Source: an uncultured Alphaproteobacteria bacterium (GTDB taxonomy: Bacteria > Pseudomonadota > Alphaproteobacteria > Caulobacterales > Caulobacteraceae). Taken from it: a stretch of 64,000 nt of DNA. Numbering within the stretch: position 1 is the stretch's first letter; each line of letters begins with the position of its first letter. The stretch is from assembly GCA_937920085.1 (NCBI GenBank), contig CALETE010000056.1:62001-126000 (forward strand), given 5' to 3'. The notes under the pieces were generated by a model. The model ran no database searches and had not been told where the DNA came from. It saw only the letters and a list, made by a program, of their open reading frames with translations. Shown here one piece after another: positions 32,657-42,422 of the stretch. The position numbers and the translations under genes are program-made.

Positions 32657-34456
32657 CTAGAATTTGGGCTCGCTCAAATGTCCCGGCGACAGCTCGGCGG
32701 CCGGCATCGGACGACCAAAGTGGAATCCCTGGAGCATTGTACAGCCTGACGCCATCAAAATGGTGCGCTGGTCCTCAGTTTCAACGCCTTCAGCGACGAC
32801 GCTCATGCCCAAGGATTTCGCCAATTTGGCAACAGACGCGACGATAACGGCGGACTGGCGCTCGCGGGCGATATTTTCGACAAAGGATTTGTCGATCTTG
32901 ATGCAGTCAATGGCAAATTGCTTCAGGTAGACAAGGCTGGAATAGCCCGTCCCGAAGTCATCCAGGGCCACACGCACCCCAGCATCTCGCAAAATTCGGA
33001 GATTGTAGGAGGCGCGCTCCACATCATCGATAATCGCAGTTTCGGTCAGCTCGATTTGAATGCGGTGGGGTGCCACATCGGCATCAGCGGCATATCGCAG
33101 GATACGCTCGCCGACATTATGGCGAAGGAACTGTCGCGACGAGAGATTGATCGAGACGAAGGGCAGGTTCCACTTGCGGCAATCGCGCAGGGCTTCCCGG
33201 GCGATCCAATCACCCACGTCCAAGATCAGGCCGGTTTCTTCGGCTATGGGTATGAACTCATTCGGCGGTATTGAGCCATAGTCAGGGCTATCCCAGCGAA
33301 CAAGCGCCTCATAGCCAAGGATGGCCAAGGTGTCGGCCTTCACAATCGGCTGATAGACCATTTTCAGCTGGCCCGCATTCAGCGCGCGCTCGAGCCCACT
33401 TTCGAGGGTCAATCGATACTGGGTAACTTGGTCGAGGGCATCATCAAAAACCCTGAAGCGATTACGACCTTCGCGCTTGGCGGCGTACAGGGCGAGGTCG
33501 GCTTGCCGCATGAGCTCCACTTCACTGTGAGTTGCCCCCTGGCGGGCAATCCCTATTGAGGCGCTAACCTGAACATCGTGTCCGGCGATAATGCGACTTT
33601 GGCTGGCGACCCGAAGGATCTTGTTGCAGAGCTCTGTCATGGCGACGTCGCTGAGGGATTCAGCAATAATGCCAAATTCATCCCCACCAAGTCGCGCTAA
33701 AATGGCTCCACTGGGTAGAACAGCAGCCATACCGGTGGAAATTTTACGGACAAGCTCGTCGCCAGCCGCATGCCCCAAGGTGTCGTTGACAGCCTTGAAG
33801 CGATCAAGGTCGATCATCAGGACATTCTGCATTTGACGATTGCGCGTCAGCCGCATGTTCAATTCTTCAACAAAGCCACTCCTGTTGAGGCTGCCCGTCA
33901 GGTGATCATGGCGCGAAGCATGCTTTGCAATATCTAGGCGGGCGCGAAGCTCCTCGATCTGCACCTCGAGGCCCTTAATTGTTTCCGAGCTATCGCGCAT
34001 AGCCCGCTTGGAATGGGCCCCTGCCCTTTGCCGCTCAGCCACCGCCTTTAGTGTTCTGACCATTAAGGTCCCATCGAGGGGCGCGGTCAAAAAGGTCATT
34101 CGTTCAGTCGAGCCCGCGACCTTCAGACAGGCAGCGAGGGCTGGGCTGTCGGTTGCGTCAAACAGGATGATGAGCTCTGAATTCCTCAAGGCCTGACGCA
34201 ATTCGGTGACGCAATTGGTCAAATGGTCAATTGCGGTCCCACGAAAATCCAGCAGAAAGACTGCCGTGGTGCGACCGAGGTAGCGAGCTTGTTCGAAGTG
34301 GTGAAGCGCCTCACCTGCATCCTGGGCAGACGCCAAAGTCTCGGTCGGTAAGGCCTGGCGAACCCACGGCTCCAAGACCTCTAAGGCATCCAGGCGCGGG
34401 CTAATTATGACCGTCAGTATGGTCGATGACGCAAGACCTGCGCCCCGTCCGGCCAA
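32657..34456 (-). CDS. GGDEF-EAL cyclic-di-GMP protein with degenerate receiver
   Basis: A 599-residue soluble protein. Residues 1-145 fold like a response-regulator receiver but have lost key residues: an Asp remains at FLLDFRG (D70), while the usual Lys is replaced (FLTAPLD). A coiled segment (155-180) leads to a GGDEF domain with intact GGDEF (257-261) and to an EAL domain with EAL (383-385) and DDFGTGYSSL (499-508) intact. The RxxD inhibitory site upstream of GGDEF is absent, so product inhibition is unlikely. It may act as phosphodiesterase, cyclase or both. TTG 34456 is the only start I can find and lacks a clear RBS. Confidence 0.93.
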   Translation of the reverse strand: MAGRGAGLASSTILTVIISPRLDALEVLEPWVRQALPTETLASAQDAGEALHHFEQARYLGRTTAVFLLDFRGTAIDHLTNCVTELRQALRNSELIILFDATDSPALAACLKVAGSTERMTFLTAPLDGTLMVRTLKAVAERQRAGAHSKRAMRDSSETIKGLEVQIEELRARLDIAKHASRHDHLTGSLNRSGFVEELNMRLTRNRQMQNVLMIDLDRFKAVNDTLGHAAGDELVRKISTGMAAVLPSGAILARLGGDEFGIIAESLSDVAMTELCNKILRVASQSRIIAGHDVQVSASIGIARQGATHSEVELMRQADLALYAAKREGRNRFRVFDDALDQVTQYRLTLESGLERALNAGQLKMVYQPIVKADTLAILGYEALVRWDSPDYGSIPPNEFIPIAEETGLILDVGDWIAREALRDCRKWNLPFVSINLSSRQFLRHNVGERILRYAADADVAPHRIQIELTETAIIDDVERASYNLRILRDAGVRVALDDFGTGYSSLVYLKQFAIDCIKIDKSFVENIARERQSAVIVASVAKLAKSLGMSVVAEGVETEDQRTILMASGCTMLQGFHFGRPMPAAELSPGHLSEPKF

Positions 34457-34607
34457 ATCGGAAAATCCGCTAGGCGACGGATGTCTGGACTGAGAGAAAG
34501 AAATAGGTCCGCCCCTTTACGCGAGGCCGGAGAATGACTTTTTAATTCCAACAAACCCCTAACACCCGGTCAGCCATCATGCGACTCTACGTCACAGGTG
34601 GCCGGGA

Positions 34608-34763
34608 TCAGAGGGGGCAATCACGATCATCTTTGATCAGAATGCGCGCTGCATCGCCCTGCGGATCTTCATATTGATCGTGCCCCAGGGTCCACCAAAA
34701 GGCTCCTAAGGCAACCAGGGCAAGGCCTAGGGAAAAGGGTGCCAACAGGATGAAGATGTTCAT
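34608..34763 (-). CDS. ccoS: cbb3 oxidase maturation protein CcoS
   Basis: A 51-residue membrane protein: MNIFILLAPFSLGLALVALG, then FWWTLGHDQYEDPQGDAARI and a charged end. The N-terminal helix and the xQYEDPxGDAxRIL pattern are diagnostic for CcoS/FixS, needed for insertion of haem and copper into cbb3 oxidase. It overlaps the ccoI stop by 4 nt (34760-34763) and is the last gene of the leftward ccoNOQP-GHIS operon. It is easily missed because of its size. Confidence 0.93.
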   Translation of the reverse strand: MNIFILLAPFSLGLALVALGAFWWTLGHDQYEDPQGDAARILIKDDRDCPL

Positions 34764-36937
34764 TTCCGATCGCCCCTAAGAAGACGCAAGGCATTCAGGG
34801 TGACCACCAGAGACGACCCCGACATGGCAAGTGCAGCAATGAAGGGGTTGATCATGCCCAACATGGCGGCTGGTCCAGCGATCAGATTGTAAAGGGCTGC
34901 GAAGGCGAAGTTTTCCAGGGCCCTATGCCTTGCTGCCCTGGCGACATCCATCGCCTCGAGCACAGCGCCGAGCTTGTCGCCGGAGAATATCAGATCTGCA
35001 GCGTTTTGGCTGGCATCCAGGGCTGTTCCAGGGGCCATGGCGGCGTGGGCCTTGGACAAGGCGGCCACATCATTTAGGCCATCGCCGACCATCAGGACTC
35101 GCGCGCCCTTGGCGGTCGTTGCCGCAACTGCCAAGGCCTTGTCCTGCGGCGTCAGCTGAGACCGCCAGTGGGCTATCCCCACGCTTTTAGCCACCAAGGC
35201 CGTCGGACCTTCAAGGTCACCGGAAAGGATCTCAACCTCGCACCCACGACGTCGGAGCCCCTGAACCGTCGCTGCGGCATCTGATCGAACCGAGTCCGCA
35301 AACTTAAAGCAAACCGGAACGCCACCGACTTCGGTGAACCAGAGTTCTGTCTCGCCCGACGTATATCCAGCCCCGCCAACATAATCGGCGCGCCCCATCC
35401 GATAGATGCGGCCATTGATGGTGCCCTCGAGACCTTGACCTGGCGTTTCCTTGATGTGCTCGGCGATTGGCCCTGGGCCAGCCCCCCGTGCGAGGGATTT
35501 GGCGAGGGGGTGGGCCGACGCCCTTGCCAAGGGCGCAGCGCGCGCGATCTCCAAGGGATCGGCGTCGAGCAGACGGGGCCGCCCCTCGGTCAGGACCCCG
35601 GTCTTATCTAGAAATACATAGCTTACCTCGGCCATTCGCTCCAAGGCCGCGCCAGATTTCACCAGAATACCCCGTCGAAACAGCCGCGAAGCTGCCGCAA
35701 CCTGCACCGCTGGAGCCGCCAAGCCCAAGGCGCAGGGACAGGTTATGATCAGCACAGTTGCCGCCCTCAGTAGGGCCTCTCGGGGCGACAATCCAAATCC
35801 CCAGCCTAGACCAAAGGTCAGAGCCGCAGCCGAATGCACAACAGGGACGTAGATGGCTGCGGCCTTATCGGCCAAGCGCACATAGGAAGACTTCGACTGG
35901 GAACCTGCCTCTACCAACCGTGCGATTTCTGCCAGGGTTGAGTCTTCTGACCTTGCCAAGGCAACAAGCCTCAGCATGCCGTTGAGGTTCAAGGCACCAG
36001 CCCTGCAAACCTCTCCGATCCTGACCGGAACGGCCGCCGTCTCGCCCGTGAGTAAGGCGTTGTCGAGATCAGCTGTCCCGGAATCGACCCTCGCATCGAC
36101 TGGTATGCGCTCGCCGGGACGCACCAACAGCAGGTCGCCGGGAGCCACCTCGCGCAAGGGGACCCGCCTTTCATGGCCTTGTCCGTCCAACACTATGGCG
36201 GTCGCGGCCTGGAGGGCTAAGAGGTCCGCTGCTGCGCCACGGGCCTTACGGCGGAGGCTGTGGTCCAGCCACCTTCCGATCAGCAGTAGGAAGAGCAAGG
36301 TGACAGCCGCGTCGAAATAGGTATCACGACCGTGCAACAGGGTTTCCTGGAAACTCACGGCCAGGGTCAGCAAGACGCCGATTGAAATCGGCACATCCAT
36401 ATTGGCTTGACCGGCCCTTAAGGATCGCCAGGCCGACTTAAAAAACACCATGCCAGCAAACACCGCACAGGGTGCGCCAATCACGGCGCTAGACCATTGC
36501 ATCAGGGTCCGCGTCGCTGGCCCCAATTCCTGGCCGAAGAGACCTGCCCAGATCGGCACGGAAAACATCATGGCATTGCCGGCTCCGAAGGCGGCAACGG
36601 CCAGGGCCATGGTGATGGCGCGCCCCTCGCGATCCTGAGCGTCTTCAGCCGCAACGGGATCGAAAAGTGTGGCGGGATAGCCAATACGATCGAGGGCATC
36701 GAGCACCAGCGCCGGGTCGCCATCCCGCGTCATTGAAACAGCCAGTTTCCCGGTGCTGAGATTCAGTCTTGCGGCGGAGACACCTTTTAGCCGTCTGATT
36801 TCCCCCTCAACCTTGGCCATACAGCCCGCGCAGTGGGCTCCGGTGACCAGGAGTTCGAGAAGGCCATCGCCGTCAGAATTAGGTTTTATGAATGCAGACA
36901 GGTCGGCGTGGGGGAGAGGCGACTCGACTAGGGCCAA
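34760..36937 (-). CDS. ccoI: Copper-translocating P-type ATPase CcoI/FixI
   Basis: A 725-residue P1B-type ATPase that moves copper for cbb3 oxidase assembly. An N-terminal heavy-metal-associated domain has C36-A-G-C39. The membrane metal site CPC is at 400-402, the phosphorylation site DKTG at 444-447, the actuator motif LTGET at 296-300, and the hinge GDGLNDVAALS is near 640. Probably starts at TTG 36937, overlapping the ccoH stop region. Between ccoH and ccoS in the operon, the standard order, which separates it from general copper exporters. Confidence 0.95.
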   Translation of the reverse strand: MALVESPLPHADLSAFIKPNSDGDGLLELLVTGAHCAGCMAKVEGEIRRLKGVSAARLNLSTGKLAVSMTRDGDPALVLDALDRIGYPATLFDPVAAEDAQDREGRAITMALAVAAFGAGNAMMFSVPIWAGLFGQELGPATRTLMQWSSAVIGAPCAVFAGMVFFKSAWRSLRAGQANMDVPISIGVLLTLAVSFQETLLHGRDTYFDAAVTLLFLLLIGRWLDHSLRRKARGAAADLLALQAATAIVLDGQGHERRVPLREVAPGDLLLVRPGERIPVDARVDSGTADLDNALLTGETAAVPVRIGEVCRAGALNLNGMLRLVALARSEDSTLAEIARLVEAGSQSKSSYVRLADKAAAIYVPVVHSAAALTFGLGWGFGLSPREALLRAATVLIITCPCALGLAAPAVQVAAASRLFRRGILVKSGAALERMAEVSYVFLDKTGVLTEGRPRLLDADPLEIARAAPLARASAHPLAKSLARGAGPGPIAEHIKETPGQGLEGTINGRIYRMGRADYVGGAGYTSGETELWFTEVGGVPVCFKFADSVRSDAAATVQGLRRRGCEVEILSGDLEGPTALVAKSVGIAHWRSQLTPQDKALAVAATTAKGARVLMVGDGLNDVAALSKAHAAMAPGTALDASQNAADLIFSGDKLGAVLEAMDVARAARHRALENFAFAALYNLIAGPAAMLGMINPFIAALAMSGSSLVVTLNALRLLRGDRK

Positions 36938-37413
36938 GTGAGCCTCCGCTCAGCTTCGAAACGCTGGCCAGCAGGATTTGTGGCAACCAGGGTGAGGTCC
37001 CAGGCACCCCGAATGCCTGGCAATTCGGCCACATAGACCCCTGGGGCGGCCTCATGAAGCCTTGGGGCCAGTCGCCCGGATTCGGTCGCTGGATGCTCTA
37101 GCTTGGTGGTAAAGGTTAGGCCTCGGACAGGACCGCCCTTGGCGTCTTTGAACTCGACTAAGATGCGCCCGGGTTGAGCGCCCGCCGCCACCTTCCAGCC
37201 ATATCTTTTCTGCGTCGCTAGCTGCGAAAGGCTTCGATTATAGGCAATGCCATCTTCGTAGGGCGTCACCGACACCTCACCCGGAAACGTCTTGTAGGCT
37301 TGAATGGCAAAGAGCACGTCCACAGTGATCAATACGGCGAAAAAACCCACCACCATGGCCAGAACATGCCATCCGGTCAGACCGCGTTCGGGGGTTGCAG
37401 TCGTTTCAGTCAT
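36928..37413 (-). CDS. ccoH: CcoH/FixH assembly protein
   Basis: A 161-residue inner-membrane protein with one helix (about 15-35: HVLAMVVGFFAVLITVDVLF) and a periplasmic beta domain; belongs to FixH/CcoH, required for stable cbb3 oxidase assembly. KTFPGEVSVTPYEDGIAYN is a typical family stretch. It overlaps ccoG by 4 nt upstream (37410-37413) and ccoI downstream. Confidence 0.92.
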   Translation of the reverse strand: MTETTATPERGLTGWHVLAMVVGFFAVLITVDVLFAIQAYKTFPGEVSVTPYEDGIAYNRSLSQLATQKRYGWKVAAGAQPGRILVEFKDAKGGPVRGLTFTTKLEHPATESGRLAPRLHEAAPGVYVAELPGIRGAWDLTLVATNPAGQRFEAERRLTWP

Positions 37414-38915
37414 TGGCTGTCCTCGGCATCAGAAACAAAGGTCGTCTCAACGGCTTCCGTCCCGCCCGGAAGAGTCACTGTGAACCTTGCGGGAAGACGC
37501 GGACCCTGGAGCGACTCCTCGGGAACCGTCACGAATACGCGAACGGCACGATCCGTATTGGCCTCGACCAAGGCATAAAGCGGTCCATAGGTATCTGCAG
37601 AAGCAGGCGTTTCGAGATGGGCCCCCTTGGGACCCTGAAATTCAATCTTCGCCTTGCCTGTGGTAAAACTGCGATTGGAGATTTTGAGCGTATAGCCATT
37701 TCGGATCGCCCCATCATGCAGGCGGACAAAGGTGGGATTGCGATCCTCCAGCACGTGAACACTGATGAAGGTGCGATGGGTCAGGCCCCAGAGCATGATG
37801 AGGCTGACCAGGGCCAGCGCCCCGGCATAGACCAAGGTCCGTGGCCGGATCAGGCGATAGACGGCGTTTCGTCCTTTGACACGGTCGGTCACAGCTGAAT
37901 CCGTATCATAGGCAATCAGGCCAGTCGGGCGTCCGACCTTGATCATCATTTCGTCGCAGGCATCGGCGCATAGGCCGCAATTTATACAGGCGAGCTGAGA
38001 GCCTTCGCGGATATCGATCCCCATCGGACAGACAATGACGCACTGACCACAGTCAATACAGTCGCCTCGCCCCTCCCAGCTTGCGTCCCTCTTGTGAGGC
38101 CCGCGAGGTTCGCCCCGGTCGTACTTATAGGTGATCTGGAGGGAATGATTGTCCAGCATGCCCCCCTGAATGCGAGGCCAGGGGCACATATAGATGCAGA
38201 CCTGCTCGCGCATACCGCCCGCAAAAACGTAGGTGGTAAAGGTCAGAAGCGCGCAGAAAATATAAGCCGTGGCCGGTGCGTGCCCAAGCCAGAAGGCTGG
38301 CAGGACGGTCGGCGCATCATGGAAATAGAAAATCCAAGCCCCCCCCGTCGAGAAGGCCACGACCAGCCAGGTCACATGCTTGCCGACCTTGCGCCAGACC
38401 TTGTTGAAAGACCAGGGCGCGGCGTCCAGACGCATGCGGGCATTGCGGTCGCCCTCAAACAGCCGCTCAACATAGATGAAAAGGTCGGTCCAGATGGTCT
38501 GCGGGCACGCATAGCCGCACCAGAGACGACCAAAAAGGGCCGAGACCAGAAAAAGGGCCAGGGCCGATATGACCAGAAGGCCAGTGACGAAGTAAACCTC
38601 CTGCGGCCAGAACTGCAGATCAAAGAGGTAAAACCGACGTCCTGCGAAATCGATGAGAATGGCTTGGTCTGGTAAGCCGCCTGGGCGATGCCATCGGATC
38701 CAGGGCGTAATATAATAGATCGCCAGGGTGAGGATCATCATCGCCCACTTGATCCGCCGCCACTGGCCATGAACCAGCTTGGGATAGATCGGCGTCCTTT
38801 TCTTATAGAGGCCGCCGCTCGGGTCGCTTTGATTACGCACCCGGTCGGCAACCGAGACCGGGCCCGCAGCATTCTCCCCAGAGACTTTGCGAGTCCGATC
38901 TATGACAACGACCAT
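37410..38915 (-). CDS. ccoG: CcoG/FixG ferredoxin-like membrane protein
   Basis: A 501-residue membrane protein with about five helices and two [4Fe-4S] ferredoxin-type cysteine sets: C286/C289/C292/C296 and C310/C313/C316/C320. Helix-proximal WCGYACPQTIWTD (132-144) and CIYMCPWPRIQ are family hallmarks. CcoG is a copper reductase in cbb3 biogenesis (Cu2+ to Cu+ for CcoI). The C-terminal part is a periplasmic Ig-like domain. Lies 5 nt after ccoP and is translationally coupled to ccoH. Confidence 0.95.
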   Translation of the reverse strand: MVVVIDRTRKVSGENAAGPVSVADRVRNQSDPSGGLYKKRTPIYPKLVHGQWRRIKWAMMILTLAIYYITPWIRWHRPGGLPDQAILIDFAGRRFYLFDLQFWPQEVYFVTGLLVISALALFLVSALFGRLWCGYACPQTIWTDLFIYVERLFEGDRNARMRLDAAPWSFNKVWRKVGKHVTWLVVAFSTGGAWIFYFHDAPTVLPAFWLGHAPATAYIFCALLTFTTYVFAGGMREQVCIYMCPWPRIQGGMLDNHSLQITYKYDRGEPRGPHKRDASWEGRGDCIDCGQCVIVCPMGIDIREGSQLACINCGLCADACDEMMIKVGRPTGLIAYDTDSAVTDRVKGRNAVYRLIRPRTLVYAGALALVSLIMLWGLTHRTFISVHVLEDRNPTFVRLHDGAIRNGYTLKISNRSFTTGKAKIEFQGPKGAHLETPASADTYGPLYALVEANTDRAVRVFVTVPEESLQGPRLPARFTVTLPGGTEAVETTFVSDAEDSQ

Positions 38916-38920
38916 GCTGC

Positions 38921-39796
38921 TTACCTTCCAGCCGCGTTTGCGTGGACGTAGACCGCCAGGGCCTTAATGGTTTCAGGGGCGAGGCGCTTTTCCCAGGTCG
39001 GCATGACACCGCCACGACCGTTCCAGATCTGACCGCGGATATCTTCGCGGTTCGGACCATAGAGCCATTCCTTGTCCGTTAGATTGGGAGCCCCCTTCGT
39101 CTGGTCTCCCATCCCCGCCGGGCCGTGACATACAATACAGTTGGCCTGGAAGATGGGCGCTGCCCGTTGGACGGCGGCGTGGTCGGCTGTTCGACCCGAC
39201 AAGGCGACCACATATTCGGTCAGGTCATCAATCTGCGCTGCAGGCAGGATCTGGTCCTTGCCAAAGGCGGGCATGATCGAAGATCGCGCCAAGGGGTTAT
39301 CAGACCGGATGCCTACCTGGATGGTGTGCTGGATGTCTTCCAGTGTACCGCCCCAGAGCCAGACGTCATCGCGTAGGTTTGCGTAACCCTTCCCGCCTAT
39401 GCCGCCTGCGCCGTGACAGGTTGCGCAGTTGTCGCCAAAGACTGACTGACCAACCGCAAGCGCATAGGCCTGGAGCTTGGGATCGGCTTCGATCTGCTGG
39501 AGGCTGGCGGACTTCAGCAACAGGCCTTCGGTGCCGCGAATCTTATGAAGCGCCGCCAGGTCGGCCACCACATCTGCCCGATCAGACTTGTGGAGGAGAC
39601 CCTTGGTGTAACCGAAAGGGGTCGGCCATGATGGCATGGCGATCCAATAGCCAATCGCAAAGACGATGCAGGCATAGAAGACATACAGCCACCATCTGGG
39701 CAGGGGATTGTCCAACTCGCGGATACCATCCCACTCATGCCCCGTTGTGCCCACGTCCTTGGGGTCTGTAGGGTCTTTAACGTCACGCTCCGACAT
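38921..39796 (-). CDS. ccoP: cbb3 oxidase subunit CcoP (dihaem cytochrome c)
   Basis: About 291 residues; electron-entry subunit of cbb3 oxidase. A transmembrane helix (about 35-53) precedes two c-haem sites: C124/C127/H128 (CATCHGAGG) and C220/C223/H224 (CIVCHGPAG), with axial Met candidates in SSIMPAFG and VMPTWE. I choose the ATG at 39796, preceded by GAGG; the in-frame upstream ATGs at 39808 and 39811 lie in the ccoQ reading frame. The start overlaps the ccoQ stop by 14 nt. Confidence 0.96.
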   Translation of the reverse strand: MSERDVKDPTDPKDVGTTGHEWDGIRELDNPLPRWWLYVFYACIVFAIGYWIAMPSWPTPFGYTKGLLHKSDRADVVADLAALHKIRGTEGLLLKSASLQQIEADPKLQAYALAVGQSVFGDNCATCHGAGGIGGKGYANLRDDVWLWGGTLEDIQHTIQVGIRSDNPLARSSIMPAFGKDQILPAAQIDDLTEYVVALSGRTADHAAVQRAAPIFQANCIVCHGPAGMGDQTKGAPNLTDKEWLYGPNREDIRGQIWNGRGGVMPTWEKRLAPETIKALAVYVHANAAGR

Positions 39797-39962
39797 GGTC
39801 GTCCTCATCATCTTCTAGCGGAAGGCGTGCGAGGTCTTGGAAGGCCTCCCGGTGCTTGGGCCAAAGGGCGTAAACAAAGGCGGCGAGGAACATCACGCCG
39901 AAATAGACCGTGCCTCCTTGCTGAGCGAAGCGAGCGACGGTTTCGTAGTTAAGACTGCTCAT
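39783..39962 (-). CDS. ccoQ: cbb3 oxidase subunit CcoQ
   Basis: A 59-residue protein: SLNYETVARFAQQGGTVYF, then one transmembrane helix (GVMFLAAFVYALWP, 22-35), then a charged tail (KHREAFQDLARLPLEDDEDD). Single helix with an acidic tail, lying between ccoO and ccoP, is CcoQ/FixQ, which stabilises the oxidase complex. It overlaps ccoO by 4 nt (39959-39962) and ccoP by 14 nt. Confidence 0.95.
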   Translation of the reverse strand: MSSLNYETVARFAQQGGTVYFGVMFLAAFVYALWPKHREAFQDLARLPLEDDEDDHVGA

Positions 39963-40693
39963 CGCATGTTCTCCGGCGACTCGGCCTTGTAGGTCCGGAA
40001 GTCGACGAGCCCCCCAAGCATCTGCAGATAGGCAATCAGGGCGTCCATTTCGGTGATCTTGTCTGGGTTACCGTCATAGTCGCGCTGGATCACCTTGGCG
40101 CCGTAACGCTGGTGCAGGCCGGTTCCAGATGCGGTCGCGTCGGCTTGGGCTTCCAAGTCGGCCTTCGCATTGGCAATGTCAGCCTTGGTGTAGGGGACAC
40201 CGACGCGGGTCAGGGCAGCCAACTTCAGCTGAATATCGCTCTCATCCAGCTCCTTCTTCGCCAGGAAGGCGTAGGGGGGCATGACAGACTCCGGTACCAC
40301 CGAGCGTGGATCTGTCAGGTGGGCGACATGCCAAGCGTCGGAATACTTTCCACCGACCCTGGCGAGGTCAGGCCCTGTCCGCTTTGATCCCCACTGGAAG
40401 GGGTGATCATACATGCTCTCTGCGGCCAGGCTGTAGTGACCATAGCGTTCGACTTCGTCCCGCAGGGGTCGGATCATCTGCGAGTGGCAGAGATAGCACC
40501 CCTCCCGCACATAAATGTCCCGACCAGCCTGTTCGAGGGGCGTGTAGGGCCGCATGCCATCGACCTTCTCGATCGTGCTCTCCAAGAAAAAGAGCGGGGT
40601 GATCTCCACCAGGCCCCCGATGGCAACCACCACGAGGATGCCGAGGACCAGAAGGAGGGAGTGGCGCTCGAGTTTACCGTGTTGCTTCCACAT
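39959..40693 (-). CDS. ccoO: cbb3 oxidase subunit CcoO (monohaem cytochrome c)
   Basis: A 244-residue membrane-anchored cytochrome: N-terminal helix (about 11-35), then the c-haem site C66-Y-L-C69-H70 in REGCYLCHSQMIRP, and MPPYAFL carrying the probable axial Met. RPLRDEVERYGHYSLAAES is a CcoO hallmark. It takes electrons from CcoP to the haem b site in CcoN. It lies 13 nt downstream of ccoN and is coupled to ccoQ by a 4-nt overlap. Confidence 0.97.
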   Translation of the reverse strand: MWKQHGKLERHSLLLVLGILVVVAIGGLVEITPLFFLESTIEKVDGMRPYTPLEQAGRDIYVREGCYLCHSQMIRPLRDEVERYGHYSLAAESMYDHPFQWGSKRTGPDLARVGGKYSDAWHVAHLTDPRSVVPESVMPPYAFLAKKELDESDIQLKLAALTRVGVPYTKADIANAKADLEAQADATASGTGLHQRYGAKVIQRDYDGNPDKITEMDALIAYLQMLGGLVDFRTYKAESPENMR

Positions 40694-40706
40694 ATCGGAT
40701 CCTCCC

Positions 40707-42359
40707 TTAAGCCTGAGCAGACAAGGCGGCGGCCGGACCCGAAGACTCGACCTGTCTTACGGAGCTGGGCATGGCGATGGTTTTCCAGACATTCACGACC
40801 ATGATCAGGGTGCCGGAGAGGTACATGAGCCCCCCGATGACCCGGATGACGTTCTCGATGTGCTTGGCCGCCACCGTCTCGACGAAGCTGTAGGCAAGGA
40901 AGCCCTGGGGCGTGTATTCGCGCCACATCAGACCTTCCATGATGCCAGACACCCACATGGCCGCGATGTAGAGCAGGATGCCGATGGTCGCGATCCAAAA
41001 ATGCCACTCAATCAAAGTGTTAGAGTACATACGCTCCTTTTTCCACAGCCAGGGCACCAGGCAGTAGATTGCGCCGAAGCTGATGAAGCCGACCCAGCCC
41101 AGGGCGCCAGAGTGCACATGGCCAATGGTCCAGTCTGTGTAGTGGCTGAGGGCATTGACCGTTCGGATGGACATGAGCGGCCCCTCGAAGGTCGACATGC
41201 CGTAGAAGGCGATGGCGACCGTCATCATGCGGATGACAGGGTCCGTGCGGAGTTTGTCCCAGGCCCCAGACAGGGTCATCAGACCATTGATCATGCCACC
41301 CCAGGAGGGCATCCACAGCATGACGGAGAAGGTCATGCCCAGGGTCTGGGTCCACTGCGGCAGGGCCGTATAGTGCAGGTGGTGTGGACCCGCCCAGATG
41401 TAGATGAAGATCAGCGACCAGAAGTGGACGATCGAGAGTCTGTAGGAATAGACCGGCCGCTCCGCTCGCTTCGGCACGAAGTAGTACATGATGGCGAGGA
41501 AGCCTGCGGTCAGGAAGAACCCCACCGCATTGTGGCCATACCACCACTGGGTCAGGGCATCCTGGACCCCAGCGAAGGCTGAGTAGCTCTTGTGATTTAG
41601 AAAGCTGATCGGCAGCGAGATATTGTTGACGATGTGCAACATGGCCACGGTCACGATCATGGCCAGGTAGAACCAGTTGGCCACATAGATGTGCGGCTCT
41701 TTCCGCTTCCAGATGGTGCCCAGGAAGACCAGCAAGTAGGCAACCCAAACGACCGTCAGCCAGATGTCGGCGATCCATTCTGGCTCTGCATATTCACGAC
41801 CTTCGGTAATGCCTGCGAGATAGCCAATCGCCGCCAAGGCGATGAAAAGCTGATACCCCCAGAACACGAACCAGGGCGCTAGCCCCCCGGCCAGGCGCGC
41901 CCGGCAGGTTCTCTGAACGACGTAAAAGGACGTGCAAAGCAGGGCGTTTCCGCCAAAGGCGAAGACCACGCCTGAGGTATGCAAGGGCCGCAATCGACCG
42001 AAATTCAGCCACCCAAAATCCGGGAAATAGAAGATCCGCGGCCAGGCCAGTTGACTGGCGATAACCACACCCACCAACATCCCCACCGCTGCCCAGAACA
42101 AGGTCGCGATGACGCCGGCGCGAACCACGCCATCTTCATATTTGCCCTGATCATTCTGGAATTGGCCATTGGCAATACCAATCGTCAGTACCCCGCAAGC
42201 GACGACGAAGGCACCGAGAAATATCCATCCTTGGAGGCGAAAAAGAGGGTCGGGCGAAAACGCCGTGGCAAGCAGTGCCCCTAGCGCAAGCACCCCCATT
42301 AGAATTTGCAGGACCACCGCATTTGCCGGTGAAGCCTGTTGCTGAGTGTCGGCGGTCAT
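40707..42359 (-). CDS. ccoN: cbb3 cytochrome oxidase catalytic subunit CcoN
   Basis: A 550-residue, 12-helix membrane protein, the oxygen-reducing subunit of the high-affinity cbb3 oxidase. CuB ligands sit in WWYGHNAVGFFL (with the nearby Tyr environment) and AGPHHLHYTALPQW; haem ligands in HYTDWTIGHVHSGALGW. It pumps protons at low oxygen. First gene of the leftward ccoN-O-Q-P-G-H-I-S run; a FixK/FNR box lies 64 nt upstream (42423-42436). Directly downstream of the ccoN start side lie the small cytochrome and small membrane protein genes with their own box. Confidence 0.98.
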   Translation of the reverse strand: MTADTQQQASPANAVVLQILMGVLALGALLATAFSPDPLFRLQGWIFLGAFVVACGVLTIGIANGQFQNDQGKYEDGVVRAGVIATLFWAAVGMLVGVVIASQLAWPRIFYFPDFGWLNFGRLRPLHTSGVVFAFGGNALLCTSFYVVQRTCRARLAGGLAPWFVFWGYQLFIALAAIGYLAGITEGREYAEPEWIADIWLTVVWVAYLLVFLGTIWKRKEPHIYVANWFYLAMIVTVAMLHIVNNISLPISFLNHKSYSAFAGVQDALTQWWYGHNAVGFFLTAGFLAIMYYFVPKRAERPVYSYRLSIVHFWSLIFIYIWAGPHHLHYTALPQWTQTLGMTFSVMLWMPSWGGMINGLMTLSGAWDKLRTDPVIRMMTVAIAFYGMSTFEGPLMSIRTVNALSHYTDWTIGHVHSGALGWVGFISFGAIYCLVPWLWKKERMYSNTLIEWHFWIATIGILLYIAAMWVSGIMEGLMWREYTPQGFLAYSFVETVAAKHIENVIRVIGGLMYLSGTLIMVVNVWKTIAMPSSVRQVESSGPAAALSAQA

Positions 42360-42422
42360 TTCCCCATGGCCCTCATCGTTTCAATGCGACCTATTGGATG
42401 CCGTAGTCTTTGAGGCCCGACC

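Noticed and set aside
40554..41582. 342-codon open frame antisense to ccoN/ccoO
   Set aside because: CcoN and CcoO are certain; the antisense translation is rich in His/Asp/Gly-Arg with no domain.
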